A stretch of DNA of 64,000 nt from Bradyrhizobium japonicum USDA 6. GTDB lineage: Bacteria > Pseudomonadota > Alphaproteobacteria > Rhizobiales > Xanthobacteraceae. This document shows, piece by piece, positions 53,532-62,815 of the stretch. Where the stretch lies: assembly GCF_000284375.1 (NCBI RefSeq), contig NC_017249.1:6186001-6250000 (forward strand). Reading direction: 5' to 3'. The notes under the pieces were generated by a model that did no database searches, was not told the DNA's origin, and was given only the letters and a program-made list of their open reading frames with translations. The translations under genes were made by a program, and so were the position numbers. Position 1 is the first letter of the stretch. Each line of letters starts with the position of its first letter.

Positions 53532-54614
53532 TCAGTCCGTTCCAACGACCTCCCCGGTCTGGGTATCGACGAAGACGTCGACCTCGCCACTACCGGTCTG
53601 GATCTCGACGACGTAAACGTTCCTGCCCCGCTTCTTCTCGATCGTCACGTCGGTGACTTTTCCGGGTACTCGCTCAATCGCGATCCTCTTGGCGTCAGCA
53701 ATCGAAACCTTGGCCGCCGCCGACTTTTGCTTCGCGGGTTTGTCGCGCAGCTTCCCAATGCTTGAAACGTTGGAGGCCGGATTGCTGGACGGCAGCGCGT
53801 TGGAGATGACGAGCTTGCCGTCGGACGTATCGCTCACGAGGCCGACGTCCGGACACCAGATCTCGTCGTTGATGTCCTTCAGGTCGATCAAGTCCTGCTC
53901 GCGAACTCGGACGCAGCCCTTGAACGTCCCGGCAGGGACCGTGGCCTGGAGGCCTTCTTCCATGTTCTCGGCGCCACCATAGGACGTGCTCTTGCTGCCG
54001 GCGTGAATGTAGCGCTCGCCGACCTTGAAGGTGCCCGGCATCAACAGGCCCGGTTCAGCGACGCCGTCACCGTCGGGGTCGCCGGCCCGCCACGTGCCCG
54101 TAAAGCTCGGCTTGCCGTCCTCGATTTTCCAGCTCACTTCGCCGAACGAGAGAACGTTGTTGGTGGCCTTGTCGAGGGCGATCCAGTTGAGCGTGCGCTG
54201 AGTCAGGGCGCCGTCGAGATACTCCTCTTCCTGCACCACCGCCGTCTTGAATTTGCCGATGTCCCGAATATCGAAATCCTCCGTGGTGTTCAGCACCACG
54301 GTTTCCTTGCGATATCTGCCATCCGGGTGATCGCGCCGCTCCAGCGCATGTTTGTGGCCCGGCGTGATCGGGTAATAGAGCGGGTTGGAGCCGTGCGGGA
54401 CGATCTGTTCGCCTTTCAAATTCCAATCCTTCAGCGAGGAGAAGTCGCTGCCCTTGGTCCAGCGCGGCGCGTCCTTGATTTCGGCCGCCGCATACGCGCC
54501 GCTGCCCGCGATACATCCGGCCGCGGTCAGGACGACAGCTGCCGTAAGCGCGGCACGCAACCGGAAGAACGGGCCGAGCCGCCAATCCACTGGCTTCGCT
54601 TTTATGTCCACCAT
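53532..54614 (-). CDS. Secreted protein with PepSY-like C-terminus, copy 2
   Basis: A 360-residue paralogue of the preceding gene, colinear over the full length ('EIKDAPRWTKGSDFSSLKDWNLKGEQIVPHGSNPLYYPI', then 'SIADAKRIAIERVPGKVTDVTIEKKRGRNVYVVEIQTGSGEVDVFVDTQTGEVVGTD'). The two remain alike in most motifs but differ in signal peptides and linkers, so the duplication is not recent. ATG at 54614 (MVDIKAKPVD); a longer frame upstream lacks support. Confidence 0.86.
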   Translation of the reverse strand: MVDIKAKPVDWRLGPFFRLRAALTAAVVLTAAGCIAGSGAYAAAEIKDAPRWTKGSDFSSLKDWNLKGEQIVPHGSNPLYYPITPGHKHALERRDHPDGRYRKETVVLNTTEDFDIRDIGKFKTAVVQEEEYLDGALTQRTLNWIALDKATNNVLSFGEVSWKIEDGKPSFTGTWRAGDPDGDGVAEPGLLMPGTFKVGERYIHAGSKSTSYGGAENMEEGLQATVPAGTFKGCVRVREQDLIDLKDINDEIWCPDVGLVSDTSDGKLVISNALPSSNPASNVSSIGKLRDKPAKQKSAAAKVSIADAKRIAIERVPGKVTDVTIEKKRGRNVYVVEIQTGSGEVDVFVDTQTGEVVGTD

Positions 54615-54731
54615 TGCAATGCCCTCAGGTATGGACGGAGGATCCGGCCGCCGCCCGGGATTGCGCAAGCTGGACCTTAAGACATGGCCGGTTGGCCTCA
54701 GGCCGATCTGACGATGACGGGATGCGTTCGT

Positions 54732-55430
54732 TCATCGCTCCCTCGCGGTGGAGAATTCGGTTTCGATAAAGGAGCGGTTGCCATCTTTCGCGACCGTACC
54801 GATCGCGAGCGTGTAAGCCTGGCCGGCGCGCAGGAATCCCTTGGGTACCGCGAAGGTTTTGGTCGAAGCCGGCACCAGCGCCCGGATTTCGTAAGGCGAA
54901 CCGTCTTGCTCGATAACGATGACGCACGACTCGATCCCTTTCGGCACAGACCAACGCACGGTCAAGTCAGCGGCGGAAACATCCGTTTGGCCTGACCGTG
55001 GATATTCGAACATGGCGGGTTCCGGAAAAGCGTGACTCAGTCGCGCCTCGCCACGCAGGCGTACGCCCTTGTTCGTGCTGCCTTCAAAACGGTACGCGCC
55101 CGCCGGGAAGTCGGCCTTGACGATGCGGTCATCCGCGGGTTCCGGGGATTCGATCGTCAGCTTGCGAATCCCAAGTTTGGAGTCGGGAGTCTTGAGATCG
55201 ATCACCGTTCGCTCGCCGGGCGCCGATACCCTCAGCGCCGTGAGCCCTTCACTGGCGCCTGTCACCTCGAACTTGATCTCAGCGTCCCTGTCTTGCACGT
55301 TGCGCTCGAGATAGACGGAGACCTGTTCGAACTGCCCGTCCTCGGTCGCGGACGTCGCCATCGGAAGAGCCATGGTTGCCAATGCCACAACCGAAGCGAG
55401 CCAGCCGTCGTGACGCTGCTTGATCTTCAC
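54732..55430 (-). CDS. Secreted beta-sandwich-like protein of the RND operon
   Basis: A 232-residue exported protein starting with GTG at 55430 (signal ending ATSATE). It seems to consist of beta-rich domains, e.g. 'QVSVYLERNVQDRDAEIKFEVTGASEGLTALRVSAPGERTVIDLK' and 'PRSGQTDVSAADLTVRWSVPKGIESCVIVIEQDGSPYEIRALVP', the latter like a fibronectin-type fold. It overlaps the stop of the RND gene by four bases (GTGA), so translation is coupled. Function unknown. Confidence 0.82.
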   Translation of the reverse strand: MKIKQRHDGWLASVVALATMALPMATSATEDGQFEQVSVYLERNVQDRDAEIKFEVTGASEGLTALRVSAPGERTVIDLKTPDSKLGIRKLTIESPEPADDRIVKADFPAGAYRFEGSTNKGVRLRGEARLSHAFPEPAMFEYPRSGQTDVSAADLTVRWSVPKGIESCVIVIEQDGSPYEIRALVPASTKTFAVPKGFLRAGQAYTLAIGTVAKDGNRSFIETEFSTARER

Positions 55431-58400
55431 GTCGCCCTCCCCTGATATGCTCCTACGGCTTCTGGACCTGTCGGCCCGACCGTTCCGCGCCCGAAACGGA
55501 GATAAAGGGCAGGCAAAATGAACAAGTTGAGCAGCGTCGATGTCACAAGGCCGCCCATGATGACCACGGCCATCGGATACTCGATCTCGTGGCCGGGTAA
55601 ATTGCCGAAAATGATCAGCGGCAGGATCGCAAGTCCGGCGGCCCCTGTTGTCATCAGGATCGGACGCAACCGCTCGTTCGCCCCGCGAAGCACGAGGTCC
55701 ATGCCGAACGCCGCTCCCTCATAGCGTTCCAGATGCTGGAAGTGATTGATCATGATGATCCCGTTGCGTGCGGCAATGCCCAGGACGGTCAGGAAGCCGA
55801 TCAACGAGCCGAGGGAAACGATTCCGCCTGCTAGCCACGCCGCCAGGATACCGCCCACCAGCGCCGAGGGAAGCGTGAGGAAGCTGAGCGTTGCCAGCCG
55901 CCAGCTGCCAAAAGTCTGCTGCAGAAGCACGAATATGACCGCGAGCGCCAGCACGCCAAGCATTTCGAGCCGCGCGCGGGCGGCGCGCAGTTCCTGATAT
56001 TCGCCCTGCAGCACAGAGTAGTAGCCGAGCGGGAATGACAACTTATCCAGACGCGACTGCACATCCTGGGCGACCGCGGCGAGATCTCGGCCCCGGACAT
56101 TCGCCTCCACGTCAATCCGGCGAGAGCTTGCCTCGCGTCGGATGACATTTGGCGTTGGCTGAATGTCGACGTTGGCTACTTCCGCCAGCCGCACGCGCTG
56201 GCCTGTGGGCGTGTCGATCTGCATCCGGCGGACAGAGTCAACGCTGCGACGGAATTCCGGCGGGGTCCACACCTGAACGTCATAGGTGCGTCCTTCGAGA
56301 AAGATGTCGCCGACTTCCTCTCCGGCCATCAGGGTCGCAGAGGCGCGGCGGGCGTCGCCCGGCTTCAGGCCGTAACGCTGAGCCTCTTCCAATTTCAGCG
56401 TGACCTGTATGTGCGGCACCTCGACGATCAGCTCCTTGTGCAGGTTGACGAGGTTGGGAACATCGGCGAGTGCCGCGCGGACCTCCTCCGCCTTGTTCCT
56501 GAGGACGTCGAGATCCGGGCCGAAGATGCGGACGACGATCGCCTCGCCGGTGCCGGTCAGGACTTCGCGAATGCGCTCCTTCAGATAGGTCTGCACATCG
56601 CGGTAGAGGCCCGGATAACCCTCCACCATTTCGTCGATCTTGGCGTGCGTCTTTTCGTAGTCGCCATCCTTGCTGATGCTGATCCAGTTCTCCCCGAAAT
56701 TCACGCCGACGACCTCGTCGGCGGCGAAGGCCTGACCGATATGGGCGCCGAAATTGCGTACCCCGGGAATGGCGCGCAGCTCCTTGCTTGCCCGGGTCGT
56801 GATGCGCAACATCTCAGGCAGCGAAGTATCGGGCGAAGTGACCCAGTGCATCAGAAAATCGCGTTCCTTGAACGACGGCAGCAGTGAGTGCCCGAGCAAC
56901 GGCCAGACGGCAATTCCCGCCAGTGTCACGGCGCCGACGGTGATGAAGGCCGGACGCGGCGTTCGGGTGACACGCTCGAGCAACGGCGGATAGTGTCGCC
57001 GCAGCCAGACGATGAGCGGCGATTCGCGCCCCTCAAGCCGCGCGTTGTCCAGCAAGATCAGGCATAGCGCCGGCGTCACTGTCATCGCCACGATGAGCGA
57101 CGCCGCGATCGCAAGTACATAAGCTCCAATCAACGGCTTGAAAAACGATCCGGTCAGGCCCTGCATAAACAACACGGGTACCACGGCGGCGACCACTATG
57201 AGGGTCGCGGAGACGATCGGCGCGCGAACTTCGAGGGACGCGTCCAGAACAATGCGCGCCGTGCTTCGCGTATCCCCCGCCTGCCGCGCGAGACGCAGGC
57301 GTCGCATGATGTTCTCGACATCGAGGATCGCGTCATCGACGACGATTCCCAGCGCGATCACGAAGCCGGCCAGCGTCATTGTGTTGACGGTCGCGCCCGA
57401 CATGAACAGGACCAGTGCGGCTGCGAGCAGCGACAGCGGAATCGCGACGATGCAGACGATCGCGGTGCGCCACTCGTAGAGGAAGATGACGATAATTCCC
57501 GTAACCAGCAGGCAACTCAGCAACAGTGCCCGTGACAGATTGTCGATGGAGTCCTCGACGAAGGTTGCCGGTCGAAAGATTGTCGTATCGATCTCAACCC
57601 CCGGAAGACCCGGCTTCATTTTCTCCAGCGCATCCTCCACCCCGCGGGTAACCGCAAGCGTATTTCCCCAGGGGAATTTTTCGACGATGAGCATCAGTCC
57701 CGGGCCATCGTTGATGACGGCATCACCGATCATACCCTGCGGTGCATAGACAAGGTCTGCCACCTCATTCAGCAACAGCGGCTTGCCGTCCTTGGTCGTC
57801 ACCGGCACCTTGGAGAGCGTCTCGGGTGTCACGCCAGACGCGGCAAAGATCAGTTGAAAGCGCTGATTGGGTGTTTCGACGAAGCCGCCGGTGCCGATAT
57901 GCGCGCCGCGGGAATAGCGCAAGAGACCGACGTCAAGGGCATCGGAAACCGCCTCCTGCACCTGATCCAGCGTGATATCCGCCGCCGCCATCTTGTTCGG
58001 GTCCACCATGACCTGGAGCATCTTGAGCTGCTCGCCCCAGATCGCGACGTTCGCAACTCCGGGGACGCCGAGCAACCGCTGCCGGATGGTCCAATAGGCG
58101 AGCATCGACAGGTCCATAACGGACTTGTCTTGCGAGGTGATGCCGATCTTCATGATCCGACTCGTCGAGGACAATGGCGGCATCATGAAGGGCGGCGCCG
58201 CCCACGTCGGGAGGGCCTTGGACGCGAGCGCCATGCGCTCACTGACCAGTTGACGTGCGCGGATGCTGTCGACGCCGGATTTGAAGATCAGGAGGATCGA
58301 CGACAGCTGCCCCACCGACTTTGAACGCATCACATCAATGTCCGGAACGCCGTTCAGCGCGTTTTCCAGCGGCACGGTGACAAGTTGCTCGACTTCGGCG

Positions 58401-58573
58401 GATGAGAGCCCAAGGCAGATTGTCTGGATCTCGACGCGTGGCGGCGCAAATTCCGGAAACACATCTACCGGCACGTCCTTAAGGCGCGCCAAACCGAACC
58501 AGGTCAGCACCACGCCGAGGGCGAGGACCAGATAACGAAAGCGCAGACTCGATGCTATGACCAGCTTCATCAT
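55427..58573 (-). CDS. RND efflux permease (CzcA/HME-type), pump 1
   Basis: A 1048-residue inner-membrane RND pump with 12 transmembrane helices and two periplasmic loops. Motifs: '[19 protein letters not shown]', '[18 protein letters not shown]' and the TM4 segment '[23 protein letters not shown]'. In heavy-metal pumps the latter reads DFGxIVDGAVVIVEN; here the first Asp is Ala while the second Asp and Glu remain. Its gene follows the short adaptor by 46 bases. Substrate (metal or organic) is open. Confidence 0.93.
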   Translation of the reverse strand: MMKLVIASSLRFRYLVLALGVVLTWFGLARLKDVPVDVFPEFAPPRVEIQTICLGLSSAEVEQLVTVPLENALNGVPDIDVMRSKSVGQLSSILLIFKSGVDSIRARQLVSERMALASKALPTWAAPPFMMPPLSSTSRIMKIGITSQDKSVMDLSMLAYWTIRQRLLGVPGVANVAIWGEQLKMLQVMVDPNKMAAADITLDQVQEAVSDALDVGLLRYSRGAHIGTGGFVETPNQRFQLIFAASGVTPETLSKVPVTTKDGKPLLLNEVADLVYAPQGMIGDAVINDGPGLMLIVEKFPWGNTLAVTRGVEDALEKMKPGLPGVEIDTTIFRPATFVEDSIDNLSRALLLSCLLVTGIIVIFLYEWRTAIVCIVAIPLSLLAAALVLFMSGATVNTMTLAGFVIALGIVVDDAILDVENIMRRLRLARQAGDTRSTARIVLDASLEVRAPIVSATLIVVAAVVPVLFMQGLTGSFFKPLIGAYVLAIAASLIVAMTVTPALCLILLDNARLEGRESPLIVWLRRHYPPLLERVTRTPRPAFITVGAVTLAGIAVWPLLGHSLLPSFKERDFLMHWVTSPDTSLPEMLRITTRASKELRAIPGVRNFGAHIGQAFAADEVVGVNFGENWISISKDGDYEKTHAKIDEMVEGYPGLYRDVQTYLKERIREVLTGTGEAIVVRIFGPDLDVLRNKAEEVRAALADVPNLVNLHKELIVEVPHIQVTLKLEEAQRYGLKPGDARRASATLMAGEEVGDIFLEGRTYDVQVWTPPEFRRSVDSVRRMQIDTPTGQRVRLAEVANVDIQPTPNVIRREASSRRIDVEANVRGRDLAAVAQDVQSRLDKLSFPLGYYSVLQGEYQELRAARARLEMLGVLALAVIFVLLQQTFGSWRLATLSFLTLPSALVGGILAAWLAGGIVSLGSLIGFLTVLGIAARNGIIMINHFQHLERYEGAAFGMDLVLRGANERLRPILMTTGAAGLAILPLIIFGNLPGHEIEYPMAVVIMGGLVTSTLLNLFILPALYLRFGRGTVGPTGPEAVGAYQGRAT

Positions 58574-58619
58574 CGCAAGACATCCCCCTCAGGCCTCAGC
58601 CGTCATGGAGACAACCAAC

Positions 58620-59099
58620 CTAATGACCTACCTTCACCTCTGTCCCGAACACCTGCGGTACCCCTGCGGCGAGCACTTTCGTGCCGACCGGCGGCCCGTC
58701 GCTCAGGTACACATTGTCGCCCTTGATCGTGTCGATCTCGACCGGTCCGCGCACGAAGCTGAGCGGCTCGGCGCTGATATAGACCCACGTCTTTCCCGAG
58801 AGGTCGTAAAGAACCGATGCATAGGGGACGATGAGCCGCCCCGAGGGGTCCGCGCGCACCTCGTCGATCAGAATACCAAGCCGTTCCGCCGCCTTCGGCG
58901 TTAGCGTTATCTTCTTGATCTTAGCGTCGGCTGTGGCTTCCACTCGCGCAGGCGCGTTGCCAGTCGTTTCCGCGGCCAGAGCTGAGACACAGGACGTCGC
59001 GAGGACTGCGGCAGACATCGCCGCCGCCAAAGTACCGAAGTGGGCCATGACACGTTTGTCCTTCCTGATCGCAATTGAAAGGAGCCGCTCGGTGATCAT
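58620..59099 (-). CDS. Truncated RND adaptor-like protein
   Basis: A 159-residue exported protein with only the C-terminal part of an RND adaptor: 'KIKKITLTPKAAERLGILIDEVRADPSGRLIVPYASVLYDLSGKTWVYISAEPLSFVRGPVEI', ending 'LAAGVPQVFGTEVKVGH'. The lipoyl and hairpin regions of HlyD/CzcB proteins are absent. ATG 59099 overlaps the preceding stop (ATGA); Met18 at 59048 gives a cleaner signal peptide. Placed between the two pump genes. It may be a natural short form, since similar ones occur elsewhere. Confidence 0.8.
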   Translation of the reverse strand: MITERLLSIAIRKDKRVMAHFGTLAAAMSAAVLATSCVSALAAETTGNAPARVEATADAKIKKITLTPKAAERLGILIDEVRADPSGRLIVPYASVLYDLSGKTWVYISAEPLSFVRGPVEIDTIKGDNVYLSDGPPVGTKVLAAGVPQVFGTEVKVGH

Positions 59100-62000
59100 G
59101 ACGCGGTCTCCATCTCAAGATCGATGCGGTCGTTGATCCAGCCGGCTGCAAACCGTACGTAGAGCGCTGGAAGCATTAGCAACGTTCCAAGCGTAGCGGT
59201 GACAACGCCACCCAAGACGACGACCGCGAGTGGGTGGGCGATCTCGAGTCCCGCGACGTCGCCCATGACTGCGAACGGAAGCACTAGGGCGAGCGTCGCG
59301 ATCGATGATGTCATGACGCTCGGGAACTGCTCCCGAACTCCTCGACGCACTAGCGCTGCACCGAACGGCTCGCCCTCGTTCAATTGCAGATGCTGAAAAT
59401 GGGCGACGAGACCGACACCCTGTCGGACCGTCAACGCAAGCACCGCCGCCAGGCCCATCAACGAGCCGAGCGAGAGGGTACCCTCCTCGGTAACCGGGAT
59501 CGCCGCCAGACCACCCAGCACCGCGATCGGGACACCAAGCAGCGACAACGCCGTGAGTTTCCAGCTACGGAGCACTGCCTGCATGAGCAGGAACATCACG
59601 ATCGCCGCGGCCACCACGTAAGCGTATATCGACCGCAGGGTGGCACCCTGTTCCTTGTATTCGCCCAGTACCTCGGCCCGATGTTCGAACGGGAAAGCAA
59701 CCTGCTTGACTGTCCTGGCGACGTCCTCTGCCACATCGCCGAGCGCCCGCTCATCCACTTTTGCCAGCACGTCGATGCGGCGCGAGGCTCCCTGGCGGCG
59801 GATAATGCTGGTCGTTGGCGTGACCCGGACGTCCGCCACCTGGGCGAGGCGAGCCTGAGACCCGTTCTCACTGATGATCATCAGATTCCGGATGTCTTCG
59901 ATGTTGTCGCGCAACTCCGGGCGTCCCCAGACGACCACGTCGAAAACCTTCTGTTCCTCGAACAGCGCGCCGACGGTGATGCCACCGACCAGTGCGGATG
60001 TCGCCCTGCGGACGTCACCGGGCTTCAAGCCGAAATCAGCCGCTCGGTCGACATCGACCTTGACCTCGATCGCGGGTTCCTCGACCTGCAGTTCGACTCG
60101 GGCGTTTTCGATGCCGTGGATCTTCGCGATGGCCGCGCGGATCTCCTCGGCCTTGGTGCGAATGACATCGAGGCTCTTGCCGTAGACGCGCACGGTGATG
60201 GAATCCGGATCGCCGGTAAGCGCCTCACGCAACTTGGTCGACAGGTATGTCCCGACCTGCCCGCGCATGCCGGGATAGGCGGTGATGGCGGCTTCCACGG
60301 CATCGACCACGGTTTCATAGTGCGCCTTGGGATCGATATTGACCCACACTTGCCCCGTATTCACGTCGGTTGCGTGCTCGCAGTTGCAAAGCAGCGCGCG
60401 TCCGAGATTGGCGTGCGCATTCTGCACGCCCGGAATCTGCTTGAGGTCCTGGATCAAGCCCTCGGTCGAGCGCATCATCGCTTGGAGCGAGGTGCCAGGC
60501 GGCCCTTGCCACTCGATAAGAAGATCAGTCTCCTTGAAGCTTGGCACCATGTTGCGTTCGAGGGGAGTCACGATCGCAAAGCAAGCGATCGCTGCCGCAA
60601 CGGCGACGCCGACGCTGGCGATCGGCCAGCGGGTGACGGGGCCGCCCACCCGATCAAGAATTCCGGCCCATTGATCGATCGGCCTATCGCCCCTCGCATT
60701 CTGCCCGACATTGACGAGAAGGAACGCGGCCAGCGCAGGGGTCAGGATCAGTGCCACTAACATCGAGACGGACACGGCGGCGATATAGGCCCACGCCATC
60801 GGTGCAAAGAATGCCGCCGACCGGCTCTGCATGAACAAGACAGGAAGCACCGCGAGCACGACGATCAATGACGCATAGACCATCGGCCGACGCGTTTCGA
60901 GCATCGCTCGGGCGAGGACGAAGAAGCCAGATTGTCCGTCGCGAGGCGCGCGCAGCCGGCGCAGCAGATTGTCGGAATCAAGAATGCCGTCATGGACCAC
61001 CACGCCGGAGGCCATCAAGAGCCCGCCGATGACCATCATGCTGAGCGAAATCCCCACGGCCTGCAGCAGCAGCACGGCCGAAACGAACGACAACGAAATC
61101 GCGGCCAGGGCGACAGCGGCCGCCCTCCAGCTGCCCATCAGGAGGCCAAGCACGACCGCGACCAAGACGACCGAAATGGTTGCGGCGGTGCTCAGGTTAC
61201 GCGTCGCACGTTCGATGAAGCTCGCGGGATGATAGATCGCCGTGTTGATCTCGATGCCGGGGAGCCCTGGCTTCAGTTCGTCGAGCGCGCGCTCGACGCC
61301 GCGCGTCACGTCCGATGTGTTGAAACCGGGGAACTTCTCGATGGCCAGCATCAGGCCCGGCCCATCGCCGATGATGGCATCGCCGATCAGCGCCTGATGC
61401 CCTTCAGCAAGAAGGGCAACATCGCCAACGCGCACCGTCGTGCCGCTCAACGGCACCTTGGCGAAGGTGCCTACGGTGGAGATCGGCAGCTGGTGGCGAA
61501 TGCTGAGTCGCTGGTTCGGTGTTTCGATGAAGCCGCCAGTGCCCGGCGTGGATGAGTTCAGGTAGGTCAGCGGCGAGGACCACACCGCTTCCCCCGTGGT
61601 CTTGATCACCTGCTCCAGCTTGACACCCTTCTTCAGCAGGTTTCGGCCATCTACAAGCACCTGCACCTGCCGCTCGCGCTGCCCCCAGATCGAAACGTTC
61701 GCGACTCCAGGAACGCCGGCGAGCCGCGGAGCGATGTTCCAGCGCGCTTGAATGGACATGTCGATCGGCGAGACGGATTTCGAGCTCAGGCCGATATTCA
61801 TCACTCGGCTGGTTGAGGACACCGGCTGCAGCATGACCGGCGGGCTGGAGACGTTCGGCAGAGCGTGTGCCTGCGTCAGTCGTTCCTGCACCATCTGGCG
61901 CGCCTTCATCAGATCGGTGCCGGGCGCGAAGATCATTTCGATCGTCGAGAGTCCCGCCATCGATTCCGATTGGATGACCTGAAGCCAGGGGACACCGTTG

Positions 62001-62218
62001 AGCAGGTCCGCTTCCAGCGGCACGGTAATCAACGATTCAACCTCGGCGCTAGAGAGGCCAAGCGATTCCGTCTTCACAGTGAGCGAGGGCAGAGCAAGTT
62101 CGGGGATGACGTCTAGCCGCTTGTCCTTGATGCCGATTGCTCCGAGGATCAGCAGACCGACAGCGACAGCCACAACAAGAGTACGCAATCGCACGCCAGA
62201 GGAAATGAGCCACAACAT
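59096..62218 (-). CDS. RND efflux permease, divergent pump 2
   Basis: A 1040-residue RND pump, paralogous to pump 1. The first helix (LRTLVVAVAVGLLILGAIGI) and '[35 protein letters not shown]' are typical. In TM4 the segment reads 'LLMASGVVVHDGILDSDNLLRRL': compared with DFGxIVDGAVVIVEN the three acidic proton-relay positions become Ala, His and Asp. It may therefore use another coupling or serve as a partner of pump 1 in a heteromer. It is the first gene of the run, with the promoter in 62219-62815. Confidence 0.92.
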   Translation of the reverse strand: MLWLISSGVRLRTLVVAVAVGLLILGAIGIKDKRLDVIPELALPSLTVKTESLGLSSAEVESLITVPLEADLLNGVPWLQVIQSESMAGLSTIEMIFAPGTDLMKARQMVQERLTQAHALPNVSSPPVMLQPVSSTSRVMNIGLSSKSVSPIDMSIQARWNIAPRLAGVPGVANVSIWGQRERQVQVLVDGRNLLKKGVKLEQVIKTTGEAVWSSPLTYLNSSTPGTGGFIETPNQRLSIRHQLPISTVGTFAKVPLSGTTVRVGDVALLAEGHQALIGDAIIGDGPGLMLAIEKFPGFNTSDVTRGVERALDELKPGLPGIEINTAIYHPASFIERATRNLSTAATISVVLVAVVLGLLMGSWRAAAVALAAISLSFVSAVLLLQAVGISLSMMVIGGLLMASGVVVHDGILDSDNLLRRLRAPRDGQSGFFVLARAMLETRRPMVYASLIVVLAVLPVLFMQSRSAAFFAPMAWAYIAAVSVSMLVALILTPALAAFLLVNVGQNARGDRPIDQWAGILDRVGGPVTRWPIASVGVAVAAAIACFAIVTPLERNMVPSFKETDLLIEWQGPPGTSLQAMMRSTEGLIQDLKQIPGVQNAHANLGRALLCNCEHATDVNTGQVWVNIDPKAHYETVVDAVEAAITAYPGMRGQVGTYLSTKLREALTGDPDSITVRVYGKSLDVIRTKAEEIRAAIAKIHGIENARVELQVEEPAIEVKVDVDRAADFGLKPGDVRRATSALVGGITVGALFEEQKVFDVVVWGRPELRDNIEDIRNLMIISENGSQARLAQVADVRVTPTTSIIRRQGASRRIDVLAKVDERALGDVAEDVARTVKQVAFPFEHRAEVLGEYKEQGATLRSIYAYVVAAAIVMFLLMQAVLRSWKLTALSLLGVPIAVLGGLAAIPVTEEGTLSLGSLMGLAAVLALTVRQGVGLVAHFQHLQLNEGEPFGAALVRRGVREQFPSVMTSSIATLALVLPFAVMGDVAGLEIAHPLAVVVLGGVVTATLGTLLMLPALYVRFAAGWINDRIDLEMETAS

Positions 62219-62815
62219 TCTCGCCCCCTCTCCTGACCTCTGATTGAAATCTAACTACGATTGCAAAATGCCTTCGCGACTGCTGAATGTTTTCTGGCTG
62301 CCATCGCATTCACAGGGAATCGCAGTCGTCTTCCCCGGCGGGTTCCTTTGACCATCGCGAGCCGCAGCTCGTTTTGGACGGACCGAACAATTTTCGCGTA
62401 CGCTGCTAGATTACTGCCTTTATATGATTAGTTCCCGTGAGACATTTTGACACTGTACTTTTGGACAGGTCCAACCGCTTGGGTCAACGGATGCTACCCA
62501 ATTAGGTTACACACCATTACCCAAATTGCTGTCTTCCTCGAAGTTCGTGACAACTTCACATTGAACGATCGCATTTTCGGGACGGGACTACGCGGCACTT
62601 CGCTTGATCCGTTCGCTTGTGCTCAAGTCGCTCATCGTCAGGGTGACTTCCGCTCGGTGCCGTTGAACGACATCCGTTAACTTCTTCTTCTCTTGTCTGG
62701 TGTCGACTTGACGGACATAACACTCGCTGAGAGAATTTGGCGGTGTGCACGAAATTGTTGTGAGCGAGTTGGTCCGGCTGTTTTAGAGAATACAGCCTAG
62801 GATAGTGAGCCGCAC
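62219..62815. promoter_or_regulatory. Divergent AT-richer promoter region
   Basis: About 600 bases between the divergent pump 2 and LbtU-like genes. It is clearly AT-richer (e.g. TTTATATGATTAGTTCC near 62420). Short open frames are present, but none is recognised. Promoters for both directions should lie here. Confidence 0.55.
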
